Shown: positions 12,655-25,000, counted from the first letter of the stretch. The stretch is DNA of 64,000 nucleotides from Ziziphus jujuba (GCF_031755915.1 NC_083386.1:22553001-22617000); one strand, 5' to 3'. Numbers and translations: made by a program. The notes: generated by a model not told the origin, from the sequence alone.

Positions 12655-13335
12655 CGAAGTCCTCGCTACATTGGACTATATGAGATAGTTGAGAGGATAG
12701 GTTCAATGGCTTACAGGTTTGGCTTGCCGAAGGAGTTTTCTCAAGTCCATGATTTATTTCACATCTCCATGCTCCGCAAGTACATCTCAGATCCATCATG
12801 CATGTTGGAGACATCATAGATTGAGTTTAAGGATGACTTATCCTATGAGGAGCAGTTGTGACAGCCCAGACCACCCGCATGTAGATATTGTCCGCTTTGA
12901 GCTCGAAGAATCCTCTTACAACCCAACCCTCATGGGTTTAAAACGTGTCTCAGTGGTTAGAGGGAATCATCATCCAAACCCTACACCTACTAGTCCCACT
13001 GGCCCGGGCCTCCCAGGCCCAATCGAGATATTGTTCGCTTTAGAAGCTAGGTGGTGAGCCCAATCCTATCCCTCACAGTTTTACTTTCCCTCATGGGAAC
13101 GCATCTATAAGGGAAAGGTATCAACACACTTATAAGCCATGCTTCATTCCCCTTTCCAACTGATGTGGGACTTCACAGTAGTCCATGCAGATTCTACATA
13201 GGAAAGAGAAAAAGCTTTGCATCAAGACCATACAATTAGTGAATATTCTTTGGAAAAATCACCTAATCAAGGAGGTAACTTGGGAGCAAGGAAACCAATT
13301 GCAAAGTTAGTAACCTCACCTCTTTTAAAACTATG
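12655..13335 (+). pseudogene. Chromodomain-like C terminus split by a solo LTR
   Basis: 12655-12858 encodes the usual C-terminal block (PRYIGLYEIVERIGSMAYRF then VHDLFHISMLRKY) up to EEQL. The frame resumes after the inserted TRIM solo LTR at 13178 with SMQILHRKEKKL and INILWKNH-like words ending in EVTWEQ near 13300. The two halves together make one Tekay-type tail, so the insertion happened inside the coding region. Confidence 0.75.
12859..13177 (-). mobile_element. Solo LTR of a TRIM, inserted in the Tekay-like element
   Basis: Read on the minus strand, this 319-bp unit starts TGTGAAGTCCCACATCAG and ends GGTCTGGGCTGTCA. It matches the 318-bp LTR at 63493-63810 along its length (GTTCCCATGAGGGAAAGT, GATTGGGCTCAC, AGTGGGACTAGTAGG). 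No primer site or second LTR is attached, so it is a solo LTR. Flanks are AGTTG and GTAGT, not a clean duplication. It splits the chromodomain-like tail of the host element. Confidence 0.85.
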
Positions 13336-13359
13336 GTACAAACTTTGTGGATGAAATTT

Positions 13360-13371
13360 TTTTAAGGGAGG
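13360..13371 (+). promoter_or_regulatory. Polypurine tract
   Basis: AAGGGAGG sits directly before the 3' LTR, preceded by a T run, as expected for the plus-strand priming site of an LTR retrotransposon. Confidence 0.65.
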
Positions 13372-16325
13372 TAGGCAAAAGTACACATGTTTTAACAAAT
13401 TTGACCAAGTTTGACAAAGTGAACAATATGTGGGTCCAAGTTGAATTTTTTAATGGTCAATATTTTTAGTTTGACTGAGGTACCATTGTATAGATCTCAT
13501 CAATACGAGTTCATAGATTGGCGGCATGCCAAATTCTGAGTTACGGATAAAAGTTATGGTTCTGAGAAGTTTTAAGCATAAGTTTTATATCAGTGTCCAA
13601 ACCAGTTCCTAGTTTTTGTTTGTTAGTGACTCAGGGCTCTATATAAGCCTTGATAAGTTTCCAAACAGGAAACCAAAGCCCAAAATACCTATTTCATCCC
13701 CAAAACCCTAGAAATTCTCCCTCAGACCCGTGGGTTCGAATTAGATCGTTTCGATCCGTTTAACGACGAACCAGGCCATCACCGTTTTTGCCCATTTTGG
13801 TCACCAACCTTGTAAACACACCAGCCAGGGAGGAAGCCTACATTAAGTCGAGCTTGGCCCGGAAATTTCACTGCGAACGGAGGCCGGACGCGCCCAAATC
13901 TAGTCGGCAAAGGCAGTAGCGGCCGGCAAGGTGGGTCGCCAGATTTTTACATTTTTTTAGGCTTTTTCAGGCCAACCTATAGACCTTTCCTATCATTTTT
14001 GAACCCTCTAAACTCATTTTCATGGTTATTTTGCCCATATTCTTCACCATTTGAGATATACAACAACGAAAAGTTTGGCAAAAGCTTCAACTGAGTTTTT
14101 GGGCCACCAGAGGAACCTTTGGACCGAGGTGAGTATACTACTGGGTTCACTGTCTCTTGGGCTTTCCATCAATATAAATTTTGTGAATTTTGGAGGTCAT
14201 TTGATAATTTTTTCATTTTTGGATCAATTAGTTAATTATCGGGGTAATTTCAAACTGTGTTTGGACAAAATTAATCAAATTGGTTAAAATTGGAGTTGGA
14301 TTAATGAAATTGGATATTATTAGGACCCATTAGGAGGTTCAATTTTGAAAGATTAGGCTTCAGGTGAAAATCCCCAATTTTGGGTGCTAGATCCTAAGGG
14401 TACACGGTATAATTGGACTATTCGGTGTCCAATTTATGTAATTTTATAGTAGTATAAATTATTTTAAGACATTTGGGTCATACAAGTGTCTTTTGTTTAG
14501 TTATTTGGAGCCTAAAAAATATTTTATTATATTACAAGCACTCGAGTTGAGCCTGAAGGCCATCCTACAGAGGAGCAGGAGTGAGCATCTATAATACTGT
14601 GAGTGGTTATTATTTTTAAAATATTTTCGGTATATAGAATAATATATATGTGTGGTTGGATATTTTACGTATATACAAATTGATTGAAATGATTACTTTA
14701 GGCATATATAAATATCAGCTATCACATATACGTGTTATCATTTTATATGACTTTTTGACAATATCTTAAGTGGTTTTCAATTTTAATGAGTTCCTAAATG
14801 AACTTGTGGTATTTAAATATCTTGGTATTTAAATTGAGATTTTAAATCATTTTGGAAATTAATTGCTTTGAGAAAGTAGATTGAAAATTATACGATTTTA
14901 AGCACGTTCAAGTATTTTAAATTTTATGTGCTTAAAATTGGTTTATGGTGAACATATTTTACTGTGGTATTTCTCATTTTCTTATGAAATGATGATTTGA
15001 AAATTTTAAAATATTTAAGTAAGCGGTGGAATTTAAATATTAAATTATAATTTATGATACAATATCGTTTGAGAAAAGTATATATGATCTTACAATATTG
15101 TTTTAAGAATACTATATTTGTTATTTTTTAAATTGATATATCATGTAGTGCCAATATTTTGGATCAATATCATATTATATTATATTATAGTACGCTGGAT
15201 TTTACCTTAGTACTGTGAGGTTGGGTTCAGCCCACATGATATTATTGCCATGGACCGTGAGGTTGGGTTTATCCCATAGGTTATTATTGCCATGGTACCG
15301 TAAGGTTGGGTTCAACCCACATGATATTATTGCCATGGACCTTAAGGTTGGGTTTACCCCACAGGTTATTATCGTCACGATACCGTGAGGTTGGATTCAG
15401 CCCACAGGATATTTATTGCCATAGGCCGTGAGGTTAGGTACGTCCCGACGATTTACTATTTCCACGATATCCTTCGCTTATTGAGGGTCGTGAGGTGGGT
15501 GTATCCCACGATTTACAGTTTGGTACATCAAATGGTACATTGTATACGTTTGAATATATTGTTGGTTTTCAAAATCGTGGTTATTGCTACACTTTCATAA
15601 TTATTTCATGGAATTAAGTTTATAAGATTTTATGCTCAAACTTTATATCTTATTTAAGGTATTTTGTAATATTATATTGATCATTCATTTTATATCCTTG
15701 AGCATTGATTTTCTGATATTAAATTGGGGTACAAGTTTAGATTTTATGAAACGATTTTAAACAGGAAATTTTTCAAACGAGTGGAACGAGAGGTCTTGAG
15801 AGAAAGTTTTACAGAAGTAAATTGTTATTTTCTATTACGCTATGCTACTCACTGAGATTTTTATCTTACGTTTTATTTGTTTTAAATTCATTCCCCTAGG
15901 CCCAGGCAGCTAGTAACAGTCTACCTCATGCACCATTTATCACTTCATTCTTCCACGACAGCAGCAATATTTATCTATTCTCTATCTTATCTTTATCTTT
16001 TCGGATTTGTTTATTTCTTATTTGTACTTTTAAACCTTGTTAACAATCTTAGAATGCTCTGATCAAAGTTTTGGACTCAGTAGAGATCATATTAGTTATG
16101 TGTGTAGATATGACCTGTGGTATAGCAGGCCCGTTGTGGATTTTGTGCTATTTTGGAATGATTTTATGTATATATATATTGAGGAATTATTGATATTGCT
16201 GGTGTTCGTTGTCCACGTATTAATGTAAGGTTCCATTGGATATTCTCTAGGGATTGTCCGGTGGAACTTCACTAGGCGGGACCACCCGGAAGATCCTGGG
16301 AGGATTCCTGTGGCGAGTCCTGTCA
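13372..16325 (+). repeat. 3' LTR of the Tekay-like element
   Basis: Pairs with 6152-8961. The first ~15 bases are altered (TAGGCAAAAGTACA against TGTAACAACCCGTACA) and the end reads GAGTCCTGTCA. It has about 190 bp near 14230-14420 that the 5' LTR lacks, and a shorter TA microsatellite near 16168. The two LTRs differ at many sites, so the insertion is old. Confidence 0.9.
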
Positions 16326-16330
16326 TCACA
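16326..16330. repeat. Target-site duplication TCACA (right)
   Basis: Exact copy of 6147-6151, directly after the 3' LTR end. Confidence 0.9.
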
Positions 16331-16876
16331 TGTATGTATTTCATCATCTATTTATCCACATTTGTAAAACAGATATTCCCGGCAATAAGATTGCCAGGTT
16401 AAAAAATATAATTCATAATCTTTGTATTTTTGCTTTATTGATATTCAATAAGTAGAACTTATTAATATTATTCAATTTGATTCATTCTATTTTGCTTATC
16501 TCATTTAATATCTAAAAAGTAATTAAAGGGTAAAAAAATTATTAATGAAGTTAATTTGATAAAAAAGTTTAGTAACTATCAATAATATTTATGGATTTTT
16601 TTTAAAAAGTTAAAAAATTTCATGGATATTTTCGAAATTTCAATGGAAGTTGTATGAAAATTTCATAAATTTCCATATAATTTTAGATTTTTTTTAATTA
16701 AATCGTTAAGGATTTAATATAGATATTTTATGGAAATTTCAATAGATATCATGGAAATTCTATCCATTTTCATTTTTAATCTAAATTTTATTTCGATCCC
16801 TTCAAAAAATATAAATTTCGAACAAATATAAGATATTTTAAACCTTGGATCGCATTAATAATCATATGCAGTTTTT

Positions 16877-16910
<34 letters not shown>

Positions 16911-16960
16911 CATTTATCTTTTACATATAAACATAGCTAAAATTAGAATGAAAAAGGCTT
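16331..16960. other. AT-rich spacer
   Basis: No gene seen. 16600-16850 is a palindrome-prone AT-rich stretch of repeated AATTTCATGGA / TGGAAATTTCAAT words ending near TTTAAACCTTGGATCG. Its terminus resembles the end of the AT-rich island at 34310-35540, so it may be a relic of the same repeat family. A TG/TA microsatellite lies at 16876-16910. Confidence 0.4.
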
Positions 16961-18037
16961 AAGCCTGTGGAAAATCTAAACCCTTGGATATCTAGATGTA
17001 TACTTCCTCATTGGCGTGTGTATTTAGCAATTTCACATTTTCGGTGGAAGAAGCATCCATTCAGAATCCAGAATAAAGCCAGAGGTAATGAAAGACTAAC
17101 TTGTGCACCTGTCAGCTGTTTGGTAAATTTTTCTCTTCCATTTGGACTTTGCACCTGGTCCAGAATACTCTCCATGGGAAACCGTCCTGTACCATATATA
17201 TACAATATTTTAATCCCAAAATTTGAGTAAATAATATGAGACATGACGTTATTATTTACTCTTTCCATGAATCTAGTTACAATTAATTTTCAATTAACCA
17301 CTAATTTCCAACCATGACAGAACAAAAATCAGTGTAAAAATTAATCAGTTTCAAACATCCCTTTGGTCATCTATGCTTAATCCACTACCCTTCTTTTCAT
17401 ATTTGGAACACTGAATGAAACCAAGGCTTAGGAAACGACAAATGACGTCAGATGGTAAATTTTGCTCAAACCTGGTCATGAACGCATACCATCCATGTAT
17501 ATGCAGATAATCACCATGTAGTTTATGCTAGTGCCAAATCAAGTAATAATCAAACTTAGCATTTGGGATTGGATTGGATTTTGGGAAGTAAATAAAAGGG
17601 AAACGGAATGAATGCAATATATACTAGAAGTTTTTTGTTTTTTTGGGTTTTTTTTTTTTTTTTTTTTTTTTTCAACATTCAACTTGTTACAAGTAACCGA
17701 TATGGAATTTAATCCAAATCTAGGATTTGAATTTAGCTGTGGAAGTGTGTTTTAAGTGGTTTTTACCATTGGACTAAACTTATGAGTCTAAAAGCTTATT
17801 TTTGGGTGGACAATATTAACCTTATTCTAGAAGCTCAATTTTTTAAATGAATTTTATAAAATTTTAATTCAAATAATTTTAAATAAGAGTAAAAATTAAT
17901 TAATTACATGCCAAATAAGCAAAGTTGGGCTTAATATTTTCCTTTTGTAAAGTTTCATACTCTTACACGCCAAAATATTATTTTTTGGGGCACACATCGA
18001 AATATGATGAAAATGTAATTTCATGCGAATAAGTTAA

Positions 18038-18046
18038 TATAGGAAA
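18038..18046. repeat. 9-bp target duplication TATAGGAAA (left)
   Basis: TATAGGAAA precedes the insert and is repeated exactly at 18806-18814. The paralogous segment has only one copy, at 48058-48066, which is the unfilled site. Confidence 0.92.
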
Positions 18047-18805
18047 GGGTGATTCTTTTTGCAATTCAAAATTAACTTTATACAGTGTCCTTAAAAATAA
18101 TTTTACCAAACTATCCTTATCTTCTTTCTTTTTATTTTCAATTGAGATTAAACTTTTCTGTTTTCTAGAGGTAGTGTATCTGAGATGCAAGGAACATTTA
18201 ACCATGAATATGGTTTGGTTTGAGTGACGTTCCACACGTGCGTTAGCCGACAATGCCCTGTCTGCAACTTAAATTCTCTCAGCAATATCCTCAGAATATG
18301 AAGCTCCTTCATAGGCATCTGAGCTTGGCCAAGCGCCTCCATCGAATGAGGAATCCAAACCCATCAACAGGAAAAATGCGAAAAAAGAAGTCGCAAATCA
18401 GGAAGCTATCTTAGCTGTAGCAGCATCATCGATATCCATGGACGAGGAGCATCCACTCACCAGCAATTATGGTGATGCGTCCTCTCCGAGCTCAAATCGA
18501 TGAGTGAGGATGGAATTAGATGAACAGAGGTTGGATCACTTACATCTGCATTGAATGGCAAATCTGTACGGATAGGCGAATGGGCATAAGCAATCGAAGC
18601 TGTGGGGAAGAACATGGCCTTGTGCTTGTCGGAGAAAAAAGTTTCACCGTGCAACATTGACTGCTTGGTTACAGGGAAAGTGAAGGAGAAAGAAAAATCA
18701 ATTATATATTTTTAAATAATTTAAAATTAAAAGATATAAAAGGTTAATTTAGGAAATTAAAATAATAGAGATGGTATTGAGCTAATTTGGTAACTAGAAA
18801 TACCC
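18047..18805. mobile_element. Non-autonomous MULE, Pack-MULE-like, 759 bp
   Basis: The insert is absent from the paralogous segment and is bounded by exact 9-bp duplications, the size made by Mutator-like transposases. Its ends are GGGTGATTCTTTTTGC and, on the other strand, GGGTATTTCTAGTTACC: short, imperfect inverted termini. The outer ~120 bp on each side are AT-rich. The core (about 18180-18680) is much richer in GC and looks like captured gene sequence: on the minus strand 18657-18540 reads MLHGETFFSDKHKAMFFPTA and on to LPFNADV, ending at a GTAAGT that could be a splice donor. I do not recognise the donor gene. No transposase is encoded. Confidence 0.78.
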
Positions 18806-18814
18806 TATAGGAAA
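18806..18814. repeat. 9-bp target duplication TATAGGAAA (right)
   Basis: Exact copy of 18038-18046. Confidence 0.92.
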
Positions 18815-20559
18815 AGATAGTGGCAAGAGCTTATGAATTTTGAAAAGATTTTGATTCACCCAAAACAAAAAAAAACAAAAAAACAAAAAAAAAAAAAAAA
18901 CAAAAATTTGAAACGATTTTGGGCCTTTTGGCGTGGGCTACTTGTTGTAGCATATCGTAAGCCCAATTGTGACCAGCCCGCGCAGAACAGTTCAACAAGC
19001 CCCGATTTTGTCTCATCACTAGGCCATACCGTAGACACAGACGAGAATGGAACTCACAGATCATAAAACATAGCCCACTATCGTTTATCAATATTTGGAA
19101 AAAAAAAAAAAAAAAAAAAGGTTAATTGTAACTTAGTAAGAAAAATTATTCTTTTGATCTGGATTCAATTTTAAGACCTTACAAATTAGGTTTTCAATTT
19201 TCAATTTGTTGCATTTTGATCCTTTCATATTGTTTAACTAACCGCAATTAACATAGGGTCTAAATTAAAAGTAGTAACATGCAAATGTTTTAAACTATAG
19301 GACCTTAATTATAACAAATTCAAGTTAAACCGTTTAAATTGTAACAAATTATATTTTACTGTTAGTATAGTGAAACAAAATCATTAACTATCGTTACTCT
19401 AAATATTCAATCAAAACACAACAAATTGAAACTTTTTCATTTATTTTTATTTTTAATATTAATAATGAAGGTGAAGGAATTCAAAATCAGATAATTGAAT
19501 GAGAAAACAATAATTTATTTTTTAAAATTTAAGAGCCTAAATTGTAACATTTTAATTTTAAAGTACCAAACTGCTAGGCATGTAAGTGCAATTACCCAAA
19601 AAAAAAACTAAAGAAAGAAATCAAGAACGGGATATGAAATGAAAACTATGGAGGAAAATTGCAAAGAACCATTTTTATTTACATTAATGCTACAATTATC
19701 AAAATTTTTACCAAATTTATTTACTATATATATGTATAAAAATATTATTAGCTCATATATTTATATAACTTAAATATAAATAATTTAATACTTAAATAGA
19801 TAAATAAATTAAAAAAATAAATCAATTAAATGTTATTATATTATTTGTCATATCATTTAGTAAATAAATTTATGAATATTTTAATAATTCTAGTATTATT
19901 ATGTTATTTTTTTTTTTTTTTGGACAATAGTATATGAACAACTTGATTGTTGTTTTTATTTTTTTTAATTTTTTTTATTTCATCCCAAATTTAATCGATG
20001 ATTTAAGATCAATGATTTTGGTTCTATCATAGATGCTAACAATAAAGGATTATAGATATATTGTTACCAAAAAACACTCGAGTATTTGGAGGACTATATA
20101 GTCTCTTTACATAAGCCTGTGTTGATTCATATATGGAATTCGATGTGACAGATTTCATAAGAGGAGACTAAGCAGTCTTGGAATCATTTGAAATTTGCTC
20201 TATTGTTATGCTATCTTTTTATTATTACTATAGATCTTCTCTGTTCTTTAATTAAATTCTTTTTGTTTTATCTATTGTCTTCTTCTTCTTCTTCTTTTTT
20301 TTTTTTAAAAGAACTATTCCAATAAGGTTGTGTGCTTGTGTGACAAGGGCATCATGTCACTTGTAACAAGAGGGGGATGCATATTTTTTGGGGCATCATG
20401 TCACTTGTAACAAGAGGGGGATGTATATATATATATGTATATATAAAATTTTTTTTTTATTTAATCTTTGAGATCTAGTTGAAGATTCAACTAAAAATTC
20501 TTTCTCAATTTGTTGAGAGTGGGGGAATGATATGAGAAATAGTTTTACTGTAAGACTGT

Positions 20560-20583
20560 CCCCCCCCCCCCCCCCCCCCCCCC
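20560..20583. repeat. Run of 24 cytosines
   Basis: An uninterrupted C run followed at once by nine A. The paralogous position (about 49769) has only four C before its A run, so the tract expanded in this copy, or is an assembly or sequencing artefact. Confidence 0.8.
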
Positions 20584-21156
20584 AAAAAAAAAGCAACATT
20601 AATAAAAACAAATAATTCTTGTCTAATTTTTTTTTTTTTTGGGAAGAAATTCTTGACTAAAATTTTTTTGGTCAATAATTATTGACTAAAATTGAACATA
20701 TACACAAGATTTTTACACTTTCATATTTGGTCACGCGTCAAGAGGAATAAGTAGCGCTATATAAGTCAGTAACAAATTTTACAAATCAAGTATCTTTTAT
20801 AATGTTACGTCTCAAAGACAGGCACAAACATAGAGGAGCAAAGTTTAGATATTTCCGGACTATCAAGTTTCTTTTTCACAAAACTTGTCATACCATATAT
20901 GGTCATGTGTGCAATCTCGTTATAAATTTATGAGAGGAAAAAGGGTTATCTAGTTTCAGGTTACCTGATCTTCTTTGCAAACAGTGTAGACAAGTACAAA
21001 TACAAGACATTTTATTTTATTTTATTTTTGATAAGCAACACCTTTTATTTGATGATTAAACAGGCACAACATGCTTCCTATGGTAGCTAGCTTAATTACC
21101 CATATGGCGAGCTGTGTCCGTCCATTTTATTCAAGAAGATACATGATATATATTGG

Positions 21157-21173
21157 TCAAGGAGTGGTCGCCC
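21157..21173 (-). pseudogene. Orphan last exon of an LTP-like gene (copy L1)
   Basis: On the minus strand a TTTCTTTGTAG acceptor is followed by a 17-nt exon GGGCGACCACTCCTTGA ending in a stop, the same length and position as exon 2 of the intact gene at 40758-40774 and of the broken copy at 57640-57656. The upstream intron matches the 57.6-kb copy up to about 21365 and then diverges. No exon 1 is found before or after the chromovirus at 21448. This is the tail of a lost paralogue. Confidence 0.7.
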
Positions 21174-21442
21174 CTACAAAGAAACAAAGTAGTCCCAGTT
21201 AGCTATATGTTTTTTATTATTTTTTTTTAAATATGCAAATGAAAATTGTTAATTTAATAAGTATCAGACCTTAAACATTTACTACATTATGGAAATGATA
21301 TTTCCAGCAAATAAAAATTGTGGGACTGGGAACAGAGAATACTGAAGAGCCATGGGCCATGATATATATATATACTAGTTGAAAAAAAAAAAAAGACACA
21401 CTATTGTATAGTACAATTGTTTAACGGTGATATTGAATCTGC

Positions 21443-21447
21443 CATCG
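21443..21447. repeat. Target-site duplication CATCG (left)
   Basis: CATCG directly before the first LTR (TGTAAGAG at 21448). The same five bases follow the third, truncated LTR at 28546-28550. There is no other candidate duplication at the middle LTR. Confidence 0.92.
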
Positions 21448-21975
21448 TGTAAGAGTCGCACACTCCTCCGTATTTTGATTGTAAATACCAAGCCAAGTTC
21501 ATCCAGGGTCATTAGTCAAGCCCATGGTCACTTGCTTGGATCTCTAGCTTTTGTTATTCGAAATAGTGCCATTATGATTCCTCGCATATTTTGATATGTA
21601 TTCTTGTCGGAATGAAAATGGCCCGATAAGCTCTTTGGAGGGGGGTGGCTAGTCGGCAAGTTGTTGGGCTAGACCACTAGCATAGGTGAGAACTTGTAAT
21701 AGTGTGCTTGTAAACCTCTCTGCTGTTCTCTCCATCGAGACCAAATAAAACGAACGCATTTCCAATTCATCGTATTGTTGCCTTGTTTACTGACCCCTTT
21801 TCTAACGATTGTGTGATTACATGCTTTATTTTATTGCTTGCTTGGTGCATGCACAATACTAATATCGTGTGGGTTATTTGCTTGCGAGGGACATTAACGG
21901 TTGGCTTACTACCCGCGAGGGGCGAGTAAGCACCGCACGGCCCCGTTGTATGCTTAGAACGGTGGGACCGTGACA
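21448..21975 (+). repeat. First LTR of the chromovirus (528 bp)
   Basis: TGTAAGAGTCGC ... CCGTGACA. It differs from the middle LTR at only two sites that I see, both near the start (T at 21471 against C; G at 21481 against A). A TATAA-like element is absent at the first differing block (GTAAATACC) but present in the middle LTR (TATAAATACC at about 26716), so one mutation removes a candidate TATA box from this LTR. Confidence 0.93.
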
Positions 21976-21976
21976 G

Positions 21977-21991
21977 TTGGTATCAGAGCAA
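21977..21991 (+). promoter_or_regulatory. Primer-binding site (initiator tRNA-Met)
   Basis: TTGGTATCAGAGC begins two bases after the LTR end, a full match to the standard plant initiator-Met primer site. An identical site follows the middle LTR at 27212. Confidence 0.92.
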
Positions 21992-22013
21992 GGTTGGGAG
22001 TCACTCGCACAAG

Positions 22014-25000
22014 ATGCCGAAGCTGACAAACGAAATGCGGTTCGATAACATCGACCAGCAGCTCGGGGAGCTTGCTGGCGTTGTAAATGCACATATCATA
22101 TGGCATAACTGGCAGGAGGCCTTCGAAAAGATGGAGACACTCGATGACATAGCCAGTCGAGTGAGCGCACTCGAGAGAAATCAAACCACGTGGGGCAATA
22201 CCGGCCCTTCGAGCTCCACTGCGGGCGAGCGAGATGGAGCAATGGAAGAGGCCATAGAGAGATTGATGTCTACAGTCAATGAACTGACGGAGGACTTTCG
22301 AGCCACCGTGGAAGCCCTAAAGATTGAAATGGGGCAAATAAACACCAAGCTCGCCATCACCATGCGAGCAGTAGAAAATCGACCTGCTGTCCCAATGGGC
22401 AGGGACTATGGACGAATGAAAGTGCCTGAGCCCCGAGTGTATGGAGGGGCACGAGATGCGAAGGAGCTCGAAAACTTTTTGTTTGATATGGAACAATATT
22501 TTCGAGCAATAAAACCGGATTCGGAGGAAACAAAGGTGACCATGGCTACAATGTACCTAACCAATGATGCAAAACTGTGGTGGCGATCTAAATACGAAGA
22601 TATCAAGAACAACAGATGCATCATTGACATATGGGACCAGCTACAGAAGGAACTCAAGAACCAATTCCTTCCCGAGAACGTGGACTACATTGCCTGGCGA
22701 CATTTGAGAGAATTGAGACAGACCGGTAATGTAAGGGACTACGTGAAAGCTTTCTCGGCCCTCATGCTCGATATACGCGACATGTCGGAGAAGGATAAGC
22801 TCTTCTACTTCCTGGAAGGGCTGAAACCTTGGGCTAGGACAGAACTTCAACGACAGAGAGTACAAGACCTAGCCTCAGCGCTAGGGGCAGCAGAGCGCCT
22901 AATGGACTACTCAACAGAGAGCCCCATCAATAGAAGGTCCCAACCGTCTCCTTCGAATGCCAATAGCGGTAGACCCTTCAGGCCTGCCAATCTCCCAAGA
23001 CCGGGGGGAAGCGACAATAGGAAACCTCCGAACACGAGAGAACCTCCACCGCAGAACCCCAATGCATTCGGATTTAGACCCCGACCTCTGACATGTTTCC
23101 TATGTAATGGTCCCCACAGAGTGGGCGAATGCCCTCATAAGACCGCTCTTAGTGCTCTACAAGCATCCATTCGTTCCCAAGAGCACGAGGGAGGGCGAGA
23201 GGAGGTAGTAGAAGAAGGAGAAGATGGCGCACAAGTGGGAGCGCTAAGATTCTTGAATGCCCTTAGTGGACAGGTCGTTCAGGCTAGGAAGACCAATGAG
23301 AAAGGTCTTATGTTCGTGGATGCGGCGATAAATGGAAAGGCCGCAAAGAGTGTGATGGTGGACACAGGTGCCACCCACAACTTTTGTTCAGAGATTGAAG
23401 CTCGAAGGCTGGGCCTACGATTACAAAAGGATGTGGGGCAAATGAAAGCAGTAAATTCCAAAGCCTTACCTACGGTGGGCCTGGCGAAACAAGTGCCTCT
23501 CAAGTTGGGAACTTGGGAGGATCGGGTGGATTTAATTGTAGTACCAATGGATGACTTTGATGTAATCTTAGGAATGGACTTCCTAGTGAAGAAGAAGGCA
23601 ATCCCTATTCCCGCCGCTAACAGCCTGTTGATGATGGGGGAACAAACGGGAGTAGTTCCCGTACAGAGGAAGCAACTGAACAACCCCAAACTTCTATCGG
23701 CCTTCCAATTTAAGAAGGGAGTAAGACGCAAAGAACCCTCTTACATAGCATTAGTGGTAGCGAGGGAGGGTGAAGATGATGAAACTACCCCTCCTATGGT
23801 GCTGGATGCCTTAAAATCATTCAAAGATGTGATGCCGGACAACTTACCAAGGAACCTACCTCCTCGACGAGATATTGACCACAACATCGAATTGATACCA
23901 GGAGCAAAACCTCCAGCAAAGGCACCTTATCGGATGGCCCCTCCTGAGCTGGCTGAGCTACGGAAGCAACTTGGGGAACTTTTGGAAGCAGGGTTCCTGA
24001 GACCCTCGAAGGCACCTTATGGCGCTCCAGTATTATTCCAAAAGAAGAAAAATGGAACTTTGCGCCTGTGCGTAGATTATCGAGCCCTGAACAAGGTCAC
24101 GGTGCGAAACAAGTACCCGATCCCTTTAATAGCTGACCTGTTCGACCAGCTAAGCGGAGCCAAATTTTTCACTAAATTGGATTTGAGATCGGGATACTAC
24201 CAAGTGAGAATCGCTGAAGGAGATGAAGAGAAAACCACCTGCGTCACACAATACGGAGCCTTCGAATTCCTGATGATGCCTTTTGGGTTGACGAATGCAC
24301 CAGCAACATTTTGCACCCTCATGAACCAGGTATTTCGAGACTTCCTTGACAAATTTGTGGTGGTGTATCTTGACGACATTGTAATCTTCAGCTCTACCTT
24401 AGAAGAACATGTCTAACACATTCGAATGGTACTCCAGAGACTTCAAGAAAATCAATTATTTGTGAAGAAGGAGAAATGTGCTTTTGGGAGAAGACGAATC
24501 AAGTTTCTGGGACACATCATCGAGGAGGGGAAGATCCATATGGACATGGAGAAGGTAAAAGCCATCCAAGAGTGGAAAACTCCCACTAATGTGAAAGAAC
24601 TCATATCATTTATGGGATTGGCAAATTACTATCGTCGCTTCGTAAAAGGATACTCGAAGAAAGCAACTTCCCTAACGGAATTGCTAAAGAAGGAGGTGCC
24701 TTGGGAGTGGAGCAAAGAATGTGAGGGCGCATTCCAGGATCTAAAGGAAGCTATGATGAAAGACCCAGTGTTGGACTTGCCGGACATCACAAGACCCTTC
24801 GAAGTCCAAACCGATGCATCTGACTTCGCTTTAGGTGGAGTCCTACTCCAAAATGGTCATCCTGTCGCCTACGAAAGCAGGAAGTTATCAGCGGCAGAAA
24901 GAAACTATACGGCTCAAGAAAAGGAGATGCTTGCCATAATTCATTGCTTAAGAACCTGGAGGCACTACTTATTGGGGTCAAGCTTTGTAGTAAAGACTGA

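Larger units (their letters stand above)
6152..16325 (+). mobile_element. Ty3/gypsy LTR retrotransposon, Tekay/Del-like, decayed, 10.2 kb
   Basis: The element has a 5' LTR at 6152-8961, a primer site, gag and pol remnants, a purine tract and a 3' LTR at 13372-16325, bounded by perfect TCACA duplications. Domain order is gag, then RT-RNase H, then integrase, then a chromodomain-like tail, which is the Ty3/gypsy order. LTRs of 2.8-2.95 kb and the tail type (VQIL..RKEK.....I.LVNILWKNH) point to the Tekay/Del chromovirus clade; that assignment is inference. The reading frames carry many stops and frameshifts, so it cannot move autonomously. A TRIM solo LTR (12859-13177) interrupts the tail. The 3' LTR has about 190 bp (near 14230-14420) missing from the 5' LTR. 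Confidence 0.9.
16960..21360. repeat. Segmental duplication, copy 1 (partner 46860-50029 plus 57280-57900)
   Basis: Near-collinear with 46860-50029 and then 57280-57900. Shared blocks include GGAAGAAGCATCCATTCAGA (17047 / 46993), GGAATTTAATCC (17705 / 47658), AGTTCAACAAGCCC (18988 / 48209), GACAGATTTCATAAGAGGAG (20148 / 49357) and CAGGCACAAACATAGAGGAG (20820 / 57298). Differences are substitutions, homopolymer lengths, a 759-bp insert in this copy (18047-18805) and a 7.2-kb insert in the other (50030-57271). I see no gene apart from the terminal exon at 21157-21173. Short frames such as 17008-17268 are not preserved as frames in the partner. Confidence 0.88.

Noticed and set aside
12859..13177. 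A possible tRNA or 5S-like gene in the TRIM LTR
   Set aside because: No pol III box pair or cloverleaf was found; only LTR features and a family match to 63493-63810.
21874..22184. Minus-strand frames repeated at 27109-27419
   Set aside because: Antisense shadows of the LTR end and the gag start, present twice only because the retrotransposon is duplicated.
23279..23731. 150-residue minus-strand frame within gag-pol
   Set aside because: Antisense shadow of the protease region; no independent support.
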